Assembly (NCBI GenBank): GCA_963578475.1
Contig: CAUZCL010000015.1
Coordinates: forward strand, 38,679-102,678
Reading direction: 5' to 3'
From: SMYC01 sp963578475
GTDB taxonomy: Bacteria; Acidobacteriota; Vicinamibacteria; Marinacidobacterales; SMYC01
Length of the DNA: 64,000 bases
The notes under the pieces were generated by a model. The model worked only from the letters and a program-made list of their open reading frames with translations, made no database searches and was not told where the DNA came from. Within the stretch, counting starts at the first letter, position 1; each line of letters begins with the position of its first letter. A program made the translations under genes and the position numbers. Shown here piece after piece: positions 16,920-26,867 of this stretch.

Positions 16920-18449
16920 ATGGGGCAGGTGTTTCGAGCAAGACGTTTGTGGCTTTCGGGGGGGTTCCGCGCACTCGCGCTCGCGGTTGTCGTGTCGTGC
17001 GGCGCCCCGGGTCCGTCCGGGCGAGACGCTTCGAGTGATGATCTCCTTGGGGAGGTGGGCAAACTGGACGCGGACGTTCTAGGCGCCGGTGAGAGGGACG
17101 ACGCGGATGGGAGTGTTATACCGACCGAGCCGGAAGCACTGCGCAAGCTTACCGGGGCGCGCACCCGGGTCGTCTGGACCCAGGACGTCGCCGACGGGAC
17201 GGATATCCTCAGCGCGGGCGACCAACTCCTCTTGATGGGCCATGACACCGACGATGGGCGGGGCGAGCGAGCGCTCCTCGCGACACCCGCCAACTATGCC
17301 AAGCCCCTGATGACGCCTCTCGGCAACCGGGTGGTGTTCTCCGACTATCAGAGGAAGAGCGCCTTCGTCGTGAACTGGGATGGATCCGGATTGAGACGGC
17401 TCGGCGCCGGGTTCGCGCTCGCCACCTGGATCGACCCGGAATCGCGCGTCGAATGGGTCTACATCGGCACGGACGAGGCGCCCACCCGGGCGCCTTCCTA
17501 TCGCACCGTGACGCGGCACCAGATCGACCGAGGGGACGTGAGCGAAGTCGTCTGGGACAAAAAGCCAGTGAACCACAACAGCTTTCAGCTTTCTGCCGAT
17601 GGTCGGCTCGCCGGCGGACTATTCCCCTGGCCCCATGCCGGAGTGGCGGAGCTGCCCAACGGCTCGTTCCGCCCTCTGGGAACGGGATGCTGGACGGCTC
17701 TGGCCGGTGGCTCGAGCTCACTGCTATGGTACTTCGACGGGTCTCACCGGAACCTGACCATGGTAGATGTGGAGCGTGACGAGCGGTGGCGCGTCAACAT
17801 CAATGACGCCCCCGGTATCAAGGGGTATGAGATCTATCATCCTCGTTGGGCCAACCATCCGCGGTTCCTCACGATAACCGGTCCCTACACGGTGGGCGAC
17901 GATGCGAACAAGATCCGCGCCGGTGGTCGACAAGTCGAGATCTACCTCGGGAGGTTTGCCGCGGATTTCGCCTCGGTCGAAGGCTGGGTCCGGGTGACGA
18001 ACAATCAGCGCGCGGACTTCTACCCGGATGCCTGGATCGATCCGACCGGCGAGCTCCCGGCCAGCGTGGTGCGTGACGTCCAGCGTGAAGCAGGACGTCC
18101 GATAGAGGAGGGGAGCGACCAGCGGGCCCCGCTGGTCGTCGAGGCACGAGTGATCGAGAGCGTGCCCATTCCCACCCCCGAGTCGATTCTCCCCTATCGG
18201 CGTGCGCTGCTCGTCAACGAATACGAAGTCCTGCGCGTTGTCTCCGGCGCCTACGAAGAAAAGAAGATTCTCGTTGCGCACTGGGTGATTCGTGACGCTC
18301 AGGTGCTCGACACTGCGGCGCGGGAACGAGGTGAGATCTTTCAAATGTCACTCTCCCTCTACGACGAGCACGAGGAGCTGGAAGGAGAACGCCTGGTCAT
18401 GGATAGCGATGCTTTCGACTTGAGCCTCTATTACGACATCGACCGCTAA
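16920..18449 (+). CDS. Predicted lipoprotein with TolB-like propeller, O-acetylation cassette
   Basis: This 509-residue protein begins with a lipoprotein signal (ALALAVVVSCGAPGPSG; the lipobox Cys is near residue 27). A six-bladed-type propeller follows, with blades such as RVVWTQDVADGTDILSAGD, NRVVFSDYQRKSAFVVNWD and SFQLSADGRLAGGLFPWP. A C-terminal domain (near residues 400-509) contains LLVNEYEVLRVVSGAYEEK. This arrangement is seen in genes preceding MBOAT acyltransferases. The start at 16920 is chosen because it gives the signal peptide directly. It is followed after 10 bases by the MBOAT gene. A role as outer-membrane or periplasmic organiser of polysaccharide modification is inferred from context. 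Confidence 0.65.
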   Translation: MGQVFRARRLWLSGGFRALALAVVVSCGAPGPSGRDASSDDLLGEVGKLDADVLGAGERDDADGSVIPTEPEALRKLTGARTRVVWTQDVADGTDILSAGDQLLLMGHDTDDGRGERALLATPANYAKPLMTPLGNRVVFSDYQRKSAFVVNWDGSGLRRLGAGFALATWIDPESRVEWVYIGTDEAPTRAPSYRTVTRHQIDRGDVSEVVWDKKPVNHNSFQLSADGRLAGGLFPWPHAGVAELPNGSFRPLGTGCWTALAGGSSSLLWYFDGSHRNLTMVDVERDERWRVNINDAPGIKGYEIYHPRWANHPRFLTITGPYTVGDDANKIRAGGRQVEIYLGRFAADFASVEGWVRVTNNQRADFYPDAWIDPTGELPASVVRDVQREAGRPIEEGSDQRAPLVVEARVIESVPIPTPESILPYRRALLVNEYEVLRVVSGAYEEKKILVAHWVIRDAQVLDTAARERGEIFQMSLSLYDEHEELEGERLVMDSDAFDLSLYYDIDR

Positions 18450-18459
18450 GGACTGGACA

Positions 18460-19917
18460 GTGGTCTTCAGCTCGTACCTTTTCCTTTTTTATTACCTTCC
18501 GGTCGTCCTGCTGCTCTACTACGCTTCGCCGCGCCGGGGCAGGCACCTGATCCTCACCCTGATGAGCTATCTGTTCTACGGGTGGGCGAACCCGCTATTC
18601 GTGTTCCTCCTGCTCGCTTCGACGACGATCGACTACTTCTGCGGGCTGGTGATTGCCCACCGCGGTTTCGGCGGCTGGGGCCGTCCGATCCAGAAGCTTC
18701 CGCCTGCAACGCCGCGGACACGGGCGCAGCGCATCGCGGTCACCCTATCCATCATCTCCAACCTGTCGCTGCTAGGCTTTTTCAAGTATTTCAATTTTGT
18801 CGCGGACAACTTCGACGTGATCGTGGGCTGGCTTGGGCTGCCGGAGCTCCAGATCCAGCGCGTGGTCACGGTGGTGTTGCCCCTGGGAATCAGCTTCTAC
18901 ACATTCCAGTCGATGAGCTACACCATCGACGTTTACCGCGGTCATGCGCGAGCGCTCCGCAACTTCATCGACTTCGCATGCTACGTCTCGATGTTTCCTC
19001 AGTTGGTCGCCGGGCCCATCATCCGATTCTCCGAGGTGGCCGCCCAGCTCGCCGAGCGGACCCACACCGTCACCAAGCTCGCCCGGGGGGTCGCCTTCAT
19101 CAGCCTTGGTCTCGCCAAGAAGGTCCTGCTCGCCAATCCTTGTGGCAAGGTGGCCGACGTGGCCTTCGAGGCCGGCTCGATCGGGGTGGTGGACGCCTGG
19201 TACGGCGTCATCGCCTATGCGTTCCAGATCTATTTCGATTTCAGCGCCTACTCGGACATGGCGATCGGGCTCGGCCTCATGTTGGGATTCGTCTTCTCCA
19301 AAAACTTCGACTCTCCGTATCTCGCGCAATCGATCACCGAGTTCTGGCGGCGCTGGCACATTTCGTTGTCCACCTGGCTCCGGGACTACCTCTATATGCC
19401 GCTGGGCGGGAGTCGCAAGGGAAGGTGGAGGACGTATCGGAACCTAGCCGTGGTCATGCTTTTTGGCGGCTTGTGGCACGGTGCGGCCTGGAACTTCCTC
19501 GTCTGGGGAGGGTTGCATGGAATCTTGCTCGCCGCCGAGCGGCTGCGAGGAAAGAGCTCCCCGTATGAGTGGCTGCCCAAAGTGGGTCGCCAGGCGGTAA
19601 CCTTCGTCCTGGTGCTCATCACCTGGGTGTTTTTTCGCGCGGACGACCTGCCGGGCGCGCTCTTCTACCTCCGAAGCATGTTCGGGCTCGCGGCCGTGCA
19701 CGAAACGGCCGGGCTTCTGGGCGGGATCCTGTACCAGCCGTATTATCTGGGGACGATGGTGCTTGCGGCGCTTTTGACCTGGACCTGTCCCCAGACCTGG
19801 GACTGGACGCGAACGATCCCACCATGGAAGATGCTCGCGATCGTAGGGCTCTGGCTGGCCTGCGTTGCGGTGCTCGCAACGCAGGCGTACAACCCGTTCA
19901 TCTATTTCATCTTCTAA
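18460..19917 (+). CDS. MBOAT family O-acyltransferase (AlgI/PatA-like)
   Basis: This 485-residue multi-pass membrane protein transfers acetyl groups across the inner membrane to a polysaccharide, as AlgI does for alginate. It begins VFSSYLFLFYYLPVVLLLYY, the usual AlgI N-terminus. It shows PLGISFYTFQSMSYTIDVYR near 145 and the re-entrant EFWRRWHISLSTWLRDYLY near 290. The catalytic His is in MLFGGLWHGAAWNFLVWGG near 330. The start is GTG 18460. The stop overlaps the next ATG (TAATG), so translation is coupled. It is the core enzyme of the cassette. Confidence 0.92.
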   Translation: MVFSSYLFLFYYLPVVLLLYYASPRRGRHLILTLMSYLFYGWANPLFVFLLLASTTIDYFCGLVIAHRGFGGWGRPIQKLPPATPRTRAQRIAVTLSIISNLSLLGFFKYFNFVADNFDVIVGWLGLPELQIQRVVTVVLPLGISFYTFQSMSYTIDVYRGHARALRNFIDFACYVSMFPQLVAGPIIRFSEVAAQLAERTHTVTKLARGVAFISLGLAKKVLLANPCGKVADVAFEAGSIGVVDAWYGVIAYAFQIYFDFSAYSDMAIGLGLMLGFVFSKNFDSPYLAQSITEFWRRWHISLSTWLRDYLYMPLGGSRKGRWRTYRNLAVVMLFGGLWHGAAWNFLVWGGLHGILLAAERLRGKSSPYEWLPKVGRQAVTFVLVLITWVFFRADDLPGALFYLRSMFGLAAVHETAGLLGGILYQPYYLGTMVLAALLTWTCPQTWDWTRTIPPWKMLAIVGLWLACVAVLATQAYNPFIYFIF

Positions 19918-21644
19918 TGAGGAGCAAGCCACCGATGCCGCCGATGCCGCCGATGCTGGAAGTCTCGCTGCAGCAAAGCCGGGAGTCACTCGCCCAGGAG
20001 CAAGTCGGTCGGACGAACGTGGGAAGGGGAACGGCCCTCGCTTTGGTGGTGCAGTTTCTGCTCGTGGTGGGTGCAGCGCCGATCCACGAGCTCGTTTACG
20101 ACCGCGGTCAGCCCGAGGCGACCGATCGGTTTCGCGGACGACTGTCACGCCTGGCGGACGCGCTCTGGCCGCCGTCCGGTCCACCGGACATCGCGACATC
20201 GCTCGTGTCGCGGGTCGTCACGTGGAACCGCGCGCTCATCACCGAGCTCGAGCGATTCGAAGACGAGGCTGAGGACCTCTCACGCCTTGGGCTTAAGCTC
20301 CGGCCCCCCACACAATACCTGATGGCCCGCCTCGGCGCGGGAACCGAACAGGCCTATGTCGGGCGCAGCGGTTGGCTATTCTATCGCCAGGACCTGGACT
20401 TCCTTACCGGCGCCGACTTGCTCGACTCGAGCCAGCTTGCCCGGCGCCGCGGCGATCTCGCGGCGGGCCCGCAACCGGATCCCCGCCCCGCCATTCGCCA
20501 CCTGAACGCGCAGCTCGACGCCCGGGGGGTCCGGCTCGTCCTCATGCCGACGCCCGTCAAGCCGACCCTTCATCCCGAACGCTTCGCCCGCGGTTTCGAG
20601 GGCCGCGAGGATCCGCTACGACCCGATTCCTATCGGGCATTGTTCGAGGAGCTCGAACGCGAAGGTGTCCTCGTCTTCGATGCGGCCGCGGCTCTTTCCG
20701 AAGCAAAACGCCATACGGGAACGTCCTACTTGAAGACCGACACGCACTGGCGACCCGAAGCGATGGAGCGCGTGGCCGCGCGTCTGGGAGATTTTTTGAC
20801 GCGGCACGTGGATCTGCCGCCGCTGCCGCCGGCCGGCTTCGTCGGTGAACCCGTGGAGGTCGCGAACGTGGGCGACGTCGCCCGCATGCTGGATCTGCCG
20901 GGGTGGCAGGATCGCTACCCGGCGGAGCGCGTCCGCTTGCGTCAGATCCGCACCGCGGATCACGCGCGGTGGCGGCCGAATCCCTCGTCGGATGTCCTCT
21001 TGCTCGGGGACAGTTTCAGCAACATCTACTCTCTCGCCGAGATGGGATGGGGTGAGTCCGCCGGACTCGCCGAGCAGCTGAGTTTCGTCATGCAGCGGCC
21101 CCTCGACCGCATTGTCCAGAACGCCGACGGCGCCTTCGCGACCCGCGAGCTTCTCGCAAGGGAGCTGTCGCGCGGGAGGGATCGCCTCGCGGGCAAGCGC
21201 GTCGTGATCTTCCAGTTCGCGGAGCGGGAGCTGGCAACGGGGGACTGGAAGCGGATCGAGCTCGGACTGAGCGAGTCAGCGCCCGGACGGTTCTTCGTTC
21301 CCGTCGCGGGCGAGACGGTTCTCGTCTCCGGCACGATCCTGGAGATCGCTCCGATCCCGCGCCCGGGCACGGTCCCGTACGCAGACCACATCGCGGCGCT
21401 GCACCTCGTCGATCTTTCGAGCGATCGGGCCGGCGTCGCGGGGAGACAAGCGGTCGTTTACGTGTGGGGCATGCGCGATCACGTCATACAGGAAGCCGCA
21501 CGGTTTCGCGCAGGAGACTCGATCTCTCTCCGCCTCCGGCCGTGGGCGGATGTGGCGAGCGACTACGACGGTATAAAGCGTACGGAGCTTTCGAACGATG
21601 ACGTGCAGCTCGAAGAGCCGGCCTGGGGCGAGGTAGTTGATTGA
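19917..21644 (+). CDS. AlgJ/AlgX-like SGNH acetyltransferase
   Basis: This 575-residue protein has one N-terminal membrane anchor (TALALVVQFLLVVGAAPIHEL) and a periplasmic SGNH-hydrolase-like domain. Catalytic motifs are DTHW (in YLKTDTHWRPEAMERVA near residue 280) and GDSFSNIYS (near 365), as in AlgJ, AlgX and PatB. An N-terminal Met-Pro repeat (PPMPPMPPM) precedes the anchor. A C-terminal beta domain (near residues 470-575) may bind carbohydrate. It would receive acetyl from the MBOAT and place it on an exopolysaccharide. Its start and stop both overlap neighbours. Confidence 0.85.
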   Translation: MRSKPPMPPMPPMLEVSLQQSRESLAQEQVGRTNVGRGTALALVVQFLLVVGAAPIHELVYDRGQPEATDRFRGRLSRLADALWPPSGPPDIATSLVSRVVTWNRALITELERFEDEAEDLSRLGLKLRPPTQYLMARLGAGTEQAYVGRSGWLFYRQDLDFLTGADLLDSSQLARRRGDLAAGPQPDPRPAIRHLNAQLDARGVRLVLMPTPVKPTLHPERFARGFEGREDPLRPDSYRALFEELEREGVLVFDAAAALSEAKRHTGTSYLKTDTHWRPEAMERVAARLGDFLTRHVDLPPLPPAGFVGEPVEVANVGDVARMLDLPGWQDRYPAERVRLRQIRTADHARWRPNPSSDVLLLGDSFSNIYSLAEMGWGESAGLAEQLSFVMQRPLDRIVQNADGAFATRELLARELSRGRDRLAGKRVVIFQFAERELATGDWKRIELGLSESAPGRFFVPVAGETVLVSGTILEIAPIPRPGTVPYADHIAALHLVDLSSDRAGVAGRQAVVYVWGMRDHVIQEAARFRAGDSISLRLRPWADVASDYDGIKRTELSNDDVQLEEPAWGEVVD

Positions 21645-22714
21645 TGGTTCGCGCGCGACTCCTCGTTATCCTGGCGGTCTCCATTCTCACCGTCTCCTGT
21701 AACGGACAAACGACTCGAGCTCCCGAACCTACCTCGCTTTTCGATGAGTGGACGGCACTGGCTCGCACCGCCGAGCAGCAGGAGACGATGGTGGTCGAGG
21801 GCGCCGACGGCTGGCTGTTCCTCGCCTCGGAGCTGCGACATCTCGGCGCCGGCCCGTTCTGGGGCGCTTCCGCGGCCGCGGTGAGCAGGGCTCGACGACC
21901 CGAGTGGGCGGACCCGCTGCCGGCGATCCTAGACATGCGCGATCAGCTGCGCCAGGCAGGCGTCGAGCTCATGATCGTGCCGGTCCCTCCGAAGAGCATC
22001 ATCTACCCTGACAAACTTCCATCGAGCGTCCCTCTCGATGCGGAGTCGGCGCCGCGTCTCGACGTACATCATCAGACGTTCTACGACCTGCTTCGCACGA
22101 ACGGGGTCGAGGTTCTGGACCTGACCTCCCTCTTCCTTTCCAATCGACGGCACGAGAAAGACCATCTGTACTGCCGGCAGGATACCCACTGGTCGGGAGC
22201 GGCCACCGTCCTCGCGGCAGAACGGATCGCCGCTGAGCTCACGACCCGACCGTGGTTCGACGACGTGCCCAAGACAACGTTCCAGAGCGAGTGGAAACAA
22301 GTCGAGATTGCCGGTGATCTCTGGACGGCGCTCGACGATCCCACGCTGGCCAGGGAGCGTCTCTCGTTGCGTTTCGTGGGAACGGGCTCCGCAGACGCAC
22401 GGATTCCCGTCGAGCCCGATCCGTCGAGTCGCGTCGTGCTGCTGGGCGACAGCCATACCCTGGTGTTTCATGCGGGCGGCGATATGCACGCCGAGGGCGC
22501 CGGTCTGGCCGATCAGCTCGCCCAAGAGCTGGGGTTTGCAGTGGACGTCGTCGGAGTGCGCGGCTCGGGGGCCACCGCAGCAAGGATCAACCTCCTGCGC
22601 CGCGCGCAAAGGGCGCCCGGCTACTGGGCCAACAAGCGGCTCGTCCTATGGTGCTTCGCCGCCCGGGAGCTCACCGAGAGCGACGGCTGGCGGCTCGTCC
22701 CGATCGGTTCGTAG
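21644..22714 (+). CDS. AlgJ-like SGNH acetyltransferase lipoprotein
   Basis: This 356-residue protein starts at ATG 21644, inside the preceding stop (TGATG). Its signal ends in a lipobox (SILTVSCNG). The domain is the same SGNH type as its neighbour: QDTHWSGAATVLAAE near residue 185 carries Asp-His, and LLGDSHTLVF near 270 carries the nucleophile Ser. The segment LMIVPVPPKSIIYPD near 110 is typical for AlgJ/AlgX relatives. Two SGNH proteins beside one MBOAT suggest sequential transfer or two acceptor sites. It closes the cassette. Confidence 0.85.
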   Translation: MVRARLLVILAVSILTVSCNGQTTRAPEPTSLFDEWTALARTAEQQETMVVEGADGWLFLASELRHLGAGPFWGASAAAVSRARRPEWADPLPAILDMRDQLRQAGVELMIVPVPPKSIIYPDKLPSSVPLDAESAPRLDVHHQTFYDLLRTNGVEVLDLTSLFLSNRRHEKDHLYCRQDTHWSGAATVLAAERIAAELTTRPWFDDVPKTTFQSEWKQVEIAGDLWTALDDPTLARERLSLRFVGTGSADARIPVEPDPSSRVVLLGDSHTLVFHAGGDMHAEGAGLADQLAQELGFAVDVVGVRGSGATAARINLLRRAQRAPGYWANKRLVLWCFAARELTESDGWRLVPIGS

Positions 22715-23042
22715 AATGCGGCGATGGTTCGGAGGACCGGGACGAGAAGCGCGACGGGCGCATCGAAACCAGCGCGCAAAAGGGCTCGAGATTTAGATGA
22801 CGAACTTCTGCTACAGGACACTAGAATCCTCACGCAATCCAGCGCGAGATTCGTTTCGTAGACCTGCCCCGCCGCCGCCTGCCCAAGCCCCATCAAAGCG
22901 CACGCGACGCCAGCCCACTTTTCTTCCGCATGAGTTAACATCATTACAAGCGGGCCGCTCGCGACGCACTTGCAAATGGCCTCGATATCCACTATGAATA
23001 ATCGGATCACGGGGCGTTCGAGGCGACTATAGGCAACAATCG
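22715..23042. other. Intergenic stretch, possible coding remnant on the minus strand
   Basis: No plus-strand gene is supported here. A minus-strand frame contains a protein-like stretch (EEKWAGVACALMGLGQAAAG near 22870-22925). It has no start context and no family I recognise. It may be a relic. Confidence 0.25.
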
Positions 23043-25448
23043 ATGAAAATGTCTTTCTTGGCAGGCTTGGCCGGGGTTTACATCCTCGCGGCCGCATTTA
23101 CGGCGTCGGGAAGCGAGTCTCCAGAATCCGCGGCGGCAAGTGCGGAGCTGGTTGAAAATTACTGCACCACCTGCCACAACGATGCTCTCGAGATCGGAAA
23201 TTTTTCGCTCGAGCAAGTCGACCTCACCCGGCCCGCCGACCACGCCGCTGCACTCGAGAAAGTCGTACTGAAGCTGCGCTCGGGGATGATGCCGCCCCAG
23301 GGGATGCCCCGGCCCGATGCGTCCGAGCTCCATCGCTTCATCTTGGATATCGAGACCGGGATCGACGACGCCGCCAAAGCCCATCCGAATCCGGGCCGGC
23401 CGATCCTCCATCGATTGAATCGCTCGGAATATGCGGACGCGATCCGCGACTTGCTGGGCATCACGATCGAGACCGAGAAGTTGCTCCCGCCGGACGACAT
23501 GAGCCAAGGCTATGATAATATGTCGGACGTCCTGACCGTCTCACCCACGCTTCTCGAAAGCTACATCAACGCCGCGGGAAAGATAAGCCGGCTCGTGGTG
23601 GGCGATTCTGGCGCGAGCCCCATCGTCGAGACCTATCCCGTCCCGCTCAAAGTCTCACAGCTCCATTACGTGGAAGGGACACCGTTCGGGACCCGCGGCG
23701 GCCTCGCGGTCACGCACAACTTTCCCGCCGACGGAGACTACGTCATTCGCTCGAGTCTCTATTTCCGCAGCCTCGGCCCACTCTTCGGCGACAACAAGCC
23801 CGCCGAGGGTGAGCAGCTCGAGGTCGCGGTGAACGGCGAGCGCATCGCGCTTTTCGATATCAACCGAAAGATGAAAGTCTCCGAGATCCTGAAGACGGAA
23901 CCGACGCCTATCAAGTCCGGGCCGCAAACGATCTCCGCGTCGTTCATCCAGCGCGCGGAAGGCCCCGTCCAAGATTTCGTGATGCCGTTCGATCAATCGA
24001 CGGCGGATCTCACGACTGGCAACGTCAAAGGTTTGACCGGTCTTCCCCACTTGAGAAATATCGGTATCGACGGCCCCTATGACGTCACGGGTGTGAGCGA
24101 GACGCCGAGCCGCGCAAGGATCTTCACGTGCCGCCCCACCGAAGCCGACGAAGAAACTGATGAAGACGAGCTTTCCTGCGCGAGAGAGATTCTTCTAGGC
24201 CTCGCGCGACGCGCTTTTCGCCGGCCCGTGACCTCTGAAGACATCGTGAATATTATGGCGCTCTTCGCATCGGGCCGCGACGGCGCGGATTTCGACGCCG
24301 GCATCCGAACAGCGGTTCAAGCCATTCTTGCGGACCCCGAGTTCATCTTTCGCTTCGAACGGATCCCGGACGACATCCCTCCGGGAACGAATTACCCGGT
24401 GACCGACCTCGAACTCGCGTCACGTTTGTCGTTCTTCCTCTGGAGCAGCGGCCCAGATGACGAGCTCATCACGGTGGCGAGCGAGGGCAAGCTGCGCGAG
24501 CCTCAAATCCTCGAAGCACAAACCCGTCGCCTGTTGCAGGACCCGCGCGCTTTCTCGCTCGCGACGAACTTCGCCTCGCATTGGCTCCATCTACAAAACC
24601 TCAGGGACATCCAGCCGGACATCTTTCTCTATCCGGACTGGGACTACAACCTGACGAAATCCATGCGGCAGGAAACGCTTTTGTTCTTCGACAGCATCGT
24701 GCGCGAAAACCGAAACATCCTCGACTTGCTCACCGCCGACTACACCTTCGTCGACCAGCGTCTCGCGCATCACTATGAAGTCCCGAGCGCGCTCGGGAAT
24801 CGCTTCCGCCGCGTCAGCATCGAAGACGACACCCGGCGGGGTCTCCTCGGCCATGCCAGCATCCTGACGCTCACCTCGCTCTCGAACCGCACATCGCCCG
24901 TTATTCGCGGCGCCTGGGTCATGTCCGTTCTGCTCGGCACACCACCCCCGAAGCCGCCCGCCAACGTCCCCCCGCTCGAGGAGAACGAGCACGGCGAGCG
25001 CGTGCTCTCGGTCCGAGAGCGCCTCGAAGAACATCGGAAGAACCCCGCCTGCGCCGCGTGCCACAACATCATGGATCCGATAGGCTACTCGCTCGAGAAT
25101 TTCGATCCGATAGGAGCGTGGCGCACCAAAGATAGCGGCTTCGACATCGATCCATCGGGAACGTTCTTCGACGGCACGGCCGTTGCAGGGCCGTCCGATT
25201 TGCGGAAATATCTCCTCGATAACGAGACACTCTTTCGGCTCAATTTCACGCGGCAACTCTTGATGTACGCTATGGGCCGCATCATTCAGCACTACGACAT
25301 GCCGGCGGTCCGCGCCATCGCCAAAGAAGCGAACGCGCAGGACGACCGGTTCTCGTCATACGTTCTCGGTATCGTACGAAGCACCCCGTTTCAAATGAGA
25401 CGGATAGCGAGAAGCGGCGTCGTCGCCGACGCCACCAAGCTCCAGTAA
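23043..25448 (+). CDS. Secreted DUF1592/DUF1588/DUF1587/DUF1585 cytochrome-c-like protein
   Basis: This 801-residue protein has a signal peptide (MSFLAGLAGVYILAAAFTAS). The N-terminal c-type haem motif is CTTCH (residues ~40-44) in a PSCyt domain. LHRLNRSEYADAIRDLLGI follows (DUF1587). The DUF1592 region is near 380-450 (LARRAFRRPVTSEDIVNIM), then DUF1588 near 600 (LLGHASILTLTSLSNRTSPV). A second haem-like CAACH sits near 665 just before DUF1585. The family is frequent in Planctomycetes and Acidobacteria next to DUF1552 genes. It is presumed to act on extracellular polymers, but this is unproven. It is followed after 28 bases by its DUF1552 partner. Confidence 0.9.
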   Translation: MKMSFLAGLAGVYILAAAFTASGSESPESAAASAELVENYCTTCHNDALEIGNFSLEQVDLTRPADHAAALEKVVLKLRSGMMPPQGMPRPDASELHRFILDIETGIDDAAKAHPNPGRPILHRLNRSEYADAIRDLLGITIETEKLLPPDDMSQGYDNMSDVLTVSPTLLESYINAAGKISRLVVGDSGASPIVETYPVPLKVSQLHYVEGTPFGTRGGLAVTHNFPADGDYVIRSSLYFRSLGPLFGDNKPAEGEQLEVAVNGERIALFDINRKMKVSEILKTEPTPIKSGPQTISASFIQRAEGPVQDFVMPFDQSTADLTTGNVKGLTGLPHLRNIGIDGPYDVTGVSETPSRARIFTCRPTEADEETDEDELSCAREILLGLARRAFRRPVTSEDIVNIMALFASGRDGADFDAGIRTAVQAILADPEFIFRFERIPDDIPPGTNYPVTDLELASRLSFFLWSSGPDDELITVASEGKLREPQILEAQTRRLLQDPRAFSLATNFASHWLHLQNLRDIQPDIFLYPDWDYNLTKSMRQETLLFFDSIVRENRNILDLLTADYTFVDQRLAHHYEVPSALGNRFRRVSIEDDTRRGLLGHASILTLTSLSNRTSPVIRGAWVMSVLLGTPPPKPPANVPPLEENEHGERVLSVRERLEEHRKNPACAACHNIMDPIGYSLENFDPIGAWRTKDSGFDIDPSGTFFDGTAVAGPSDLRKYLLDNETLFRLNFTRQLLMYAMGRIIQHYDMPAVRAIAKEANAQDDRFSSYVLGIVRSTPFQMRRIARSGVVADATKLQ

Positions 25449-25476
25449 TCTCGTAAGGAATGCAAAGGACACAGTA

Positions 25477-26850
25477 ATGTTCATTACCAAGAAGCACATT
25501 TCTAGGCGTATGGCGCTTCGCGGACTCGGCGTAGGGATGGCGCTACCTTTTCTCGACGCAATGGTGCCCGCCCTCGCCGCCACACGAAAGAGCGCAGCCA
25601 ACCCACAAACCCGCTTCATCGCACTTGAGATGGTGCACGGCTCCGCTGGCAGCACGGGCGATGGGACGAGGAAGCATTACTGGTCTCCAGCCAAACTAGG
25701 CCGCGATTTCGAGACCACGCCCATCTTGCGCGCGCTGTCCCGGCATCAGGACTACGTCACGATCGTGAGCCACACGGATATCGCGCCAGCCACCGCACAG
25801 ACCGAGGCCGAAGCTGGCGCCGACCATACACGCTCCTCCGCCTCATGGCTGACTTGCGCCCACGCGAAGATGACCGAAGGCGCCGACATCCATAACGGCA
25901 TTTCCATGGACCAGCTCTACGCGCAGCAATTCGGGCAGGACACGCCTTTGCCGTCGCTGCAAGTCTGTGTAGAGGACGTCGGTTCGCTCACCGGCGCGTG
26001 CGGCTACGGCTATAGCTGCGTCTACGCGAACACGATCTCTTGGGCCTCACCGACAACGCCCCTCCCGATGGAGCGCGATCCGCGCGTGGTTTTCGAGCGA
26101 CTTTTCGGTGACGGTGCCACGCCGGAAGAACGGCAGAGGCGGCGCGAGACCAAGGCCAGCATTCTCGACGGCATCCTCGAAAAAGTGAACAAGCTCGAGC
26201 GCGGCCTCGACTCGGCTGACCGCGCGCGGCTCGAGGACTATCTCGAAGACGTGCGCGAGATCGAGCGCCGCATCGAGAGGGCCGAGACCCACAACGCCAA
26301 AGAGCAATCGGCCGAGCTTCCGACGACGCCCATCGGCGTTCCGGATACTTGGGTCGAGCACATCAAGCTCATGTTCGATCTTCAAATCCTGGCCTTTCGC
26401 ACCGACACGACACGGGTCTCGGCGTTCAAGATGAGCCGTGACGTGAGCTCGCGCGTTTTCGTTGGAAGCGACGTGAAGACGCCGTTTCATTCGCTGTCCC
26501 ACCACATGGACCGGCCGGACAAGCTGGCGGAGTTCGCGAAGCTAAACGAGTTCCACGTAAATCAAGTCGGTTACTTTCTCGACAAGATGAAGAACACGCC
26601 GGATGGCGATGGCAACTTGCTCGACCATTCGATGGTGCTCTATGGAAGCCCGATGGGCGACGGAAGCGTGCACAACCATTTGCGCGTGCCGCTTTTCATT
26701 GCCGGCCATGCCAATGACACCCTTCGAGGAAATCGTCACGTTCTCTGCGTGGACGGCACCCCCATGGCGAACGTGCTCCTGACGCTTCTCAACAAGCTCG
26801 GCGTCGACGTCGACCGCTTCGGCGACAGCAACGGCACGGTGGCGATTTGA
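25477..26850 (+). CDS. Tat-exported DUF1552 protein
   Basis: This 457-residue protein carries a twin-arginine signal (KHISRRMALRGLGVGMALPF) and matches the DUF1552 family along its length. Conserved patches include FIALEMVHGSAGSTGDG, ADHTRSSASWLTCAHAK near residue 115 and VGYFLDKMKNTPDGDGNLLD near 370. The family lies within the alkaline-phosphatase-like/sulfatase-related proteins but lacks the usual sulfatase Cys motif. It is co-transcribed with the DUF1592 cytochrome. Substrate is unknown. Confidence 0.9.
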   Translation: MFITKKHISRRMALRGLGVGMALPFLDAMVPALAATRKSAANPQTRFIALEMVHGSAGSTGDGTRKHYWSPAKLGRDFETTPILRALSRHQDYVTIVSHTDIAPATAQTEAEAGADHTRSSASWLTCAHAKMTEGADIHNGISMDQLYAQQFGQDTPLPSLQVCVEDVGSLTGACGYGYSCVYANTISWASPTTPLPMERDPRVVFERLFGDGATPEERQRRRETKASILDGILEKVNKLERGLDSADRARLEDYLEDVREIERRIERAETHNAKEQSAELPTTPIGVPDTWVEHIKLMFDLQILAFRTDTTRVSAFKMSRDVSSRVFVGSDVKTPFHSLSHHMDRPDKLAEFAKLNEFHVNQVGYFLDKMKNTPDGDGNLLDHSMVLYGSPMGDGSVHNHLRVPLFIAGHANDTLRGNRHVLCVDGTPMANVLLTLLNKLGVDVDRFGDSNGTVAI

Positions 26851-26867
26851 CGGGAAAGGGACGGAGA

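Noticed and set aside
22621..23097. 158-codon minus-strand ORF beside the DUF1592 gene
   Set aside because: Its ends are antisense to real genes. The central part looks protein-like but has no start signals or family.
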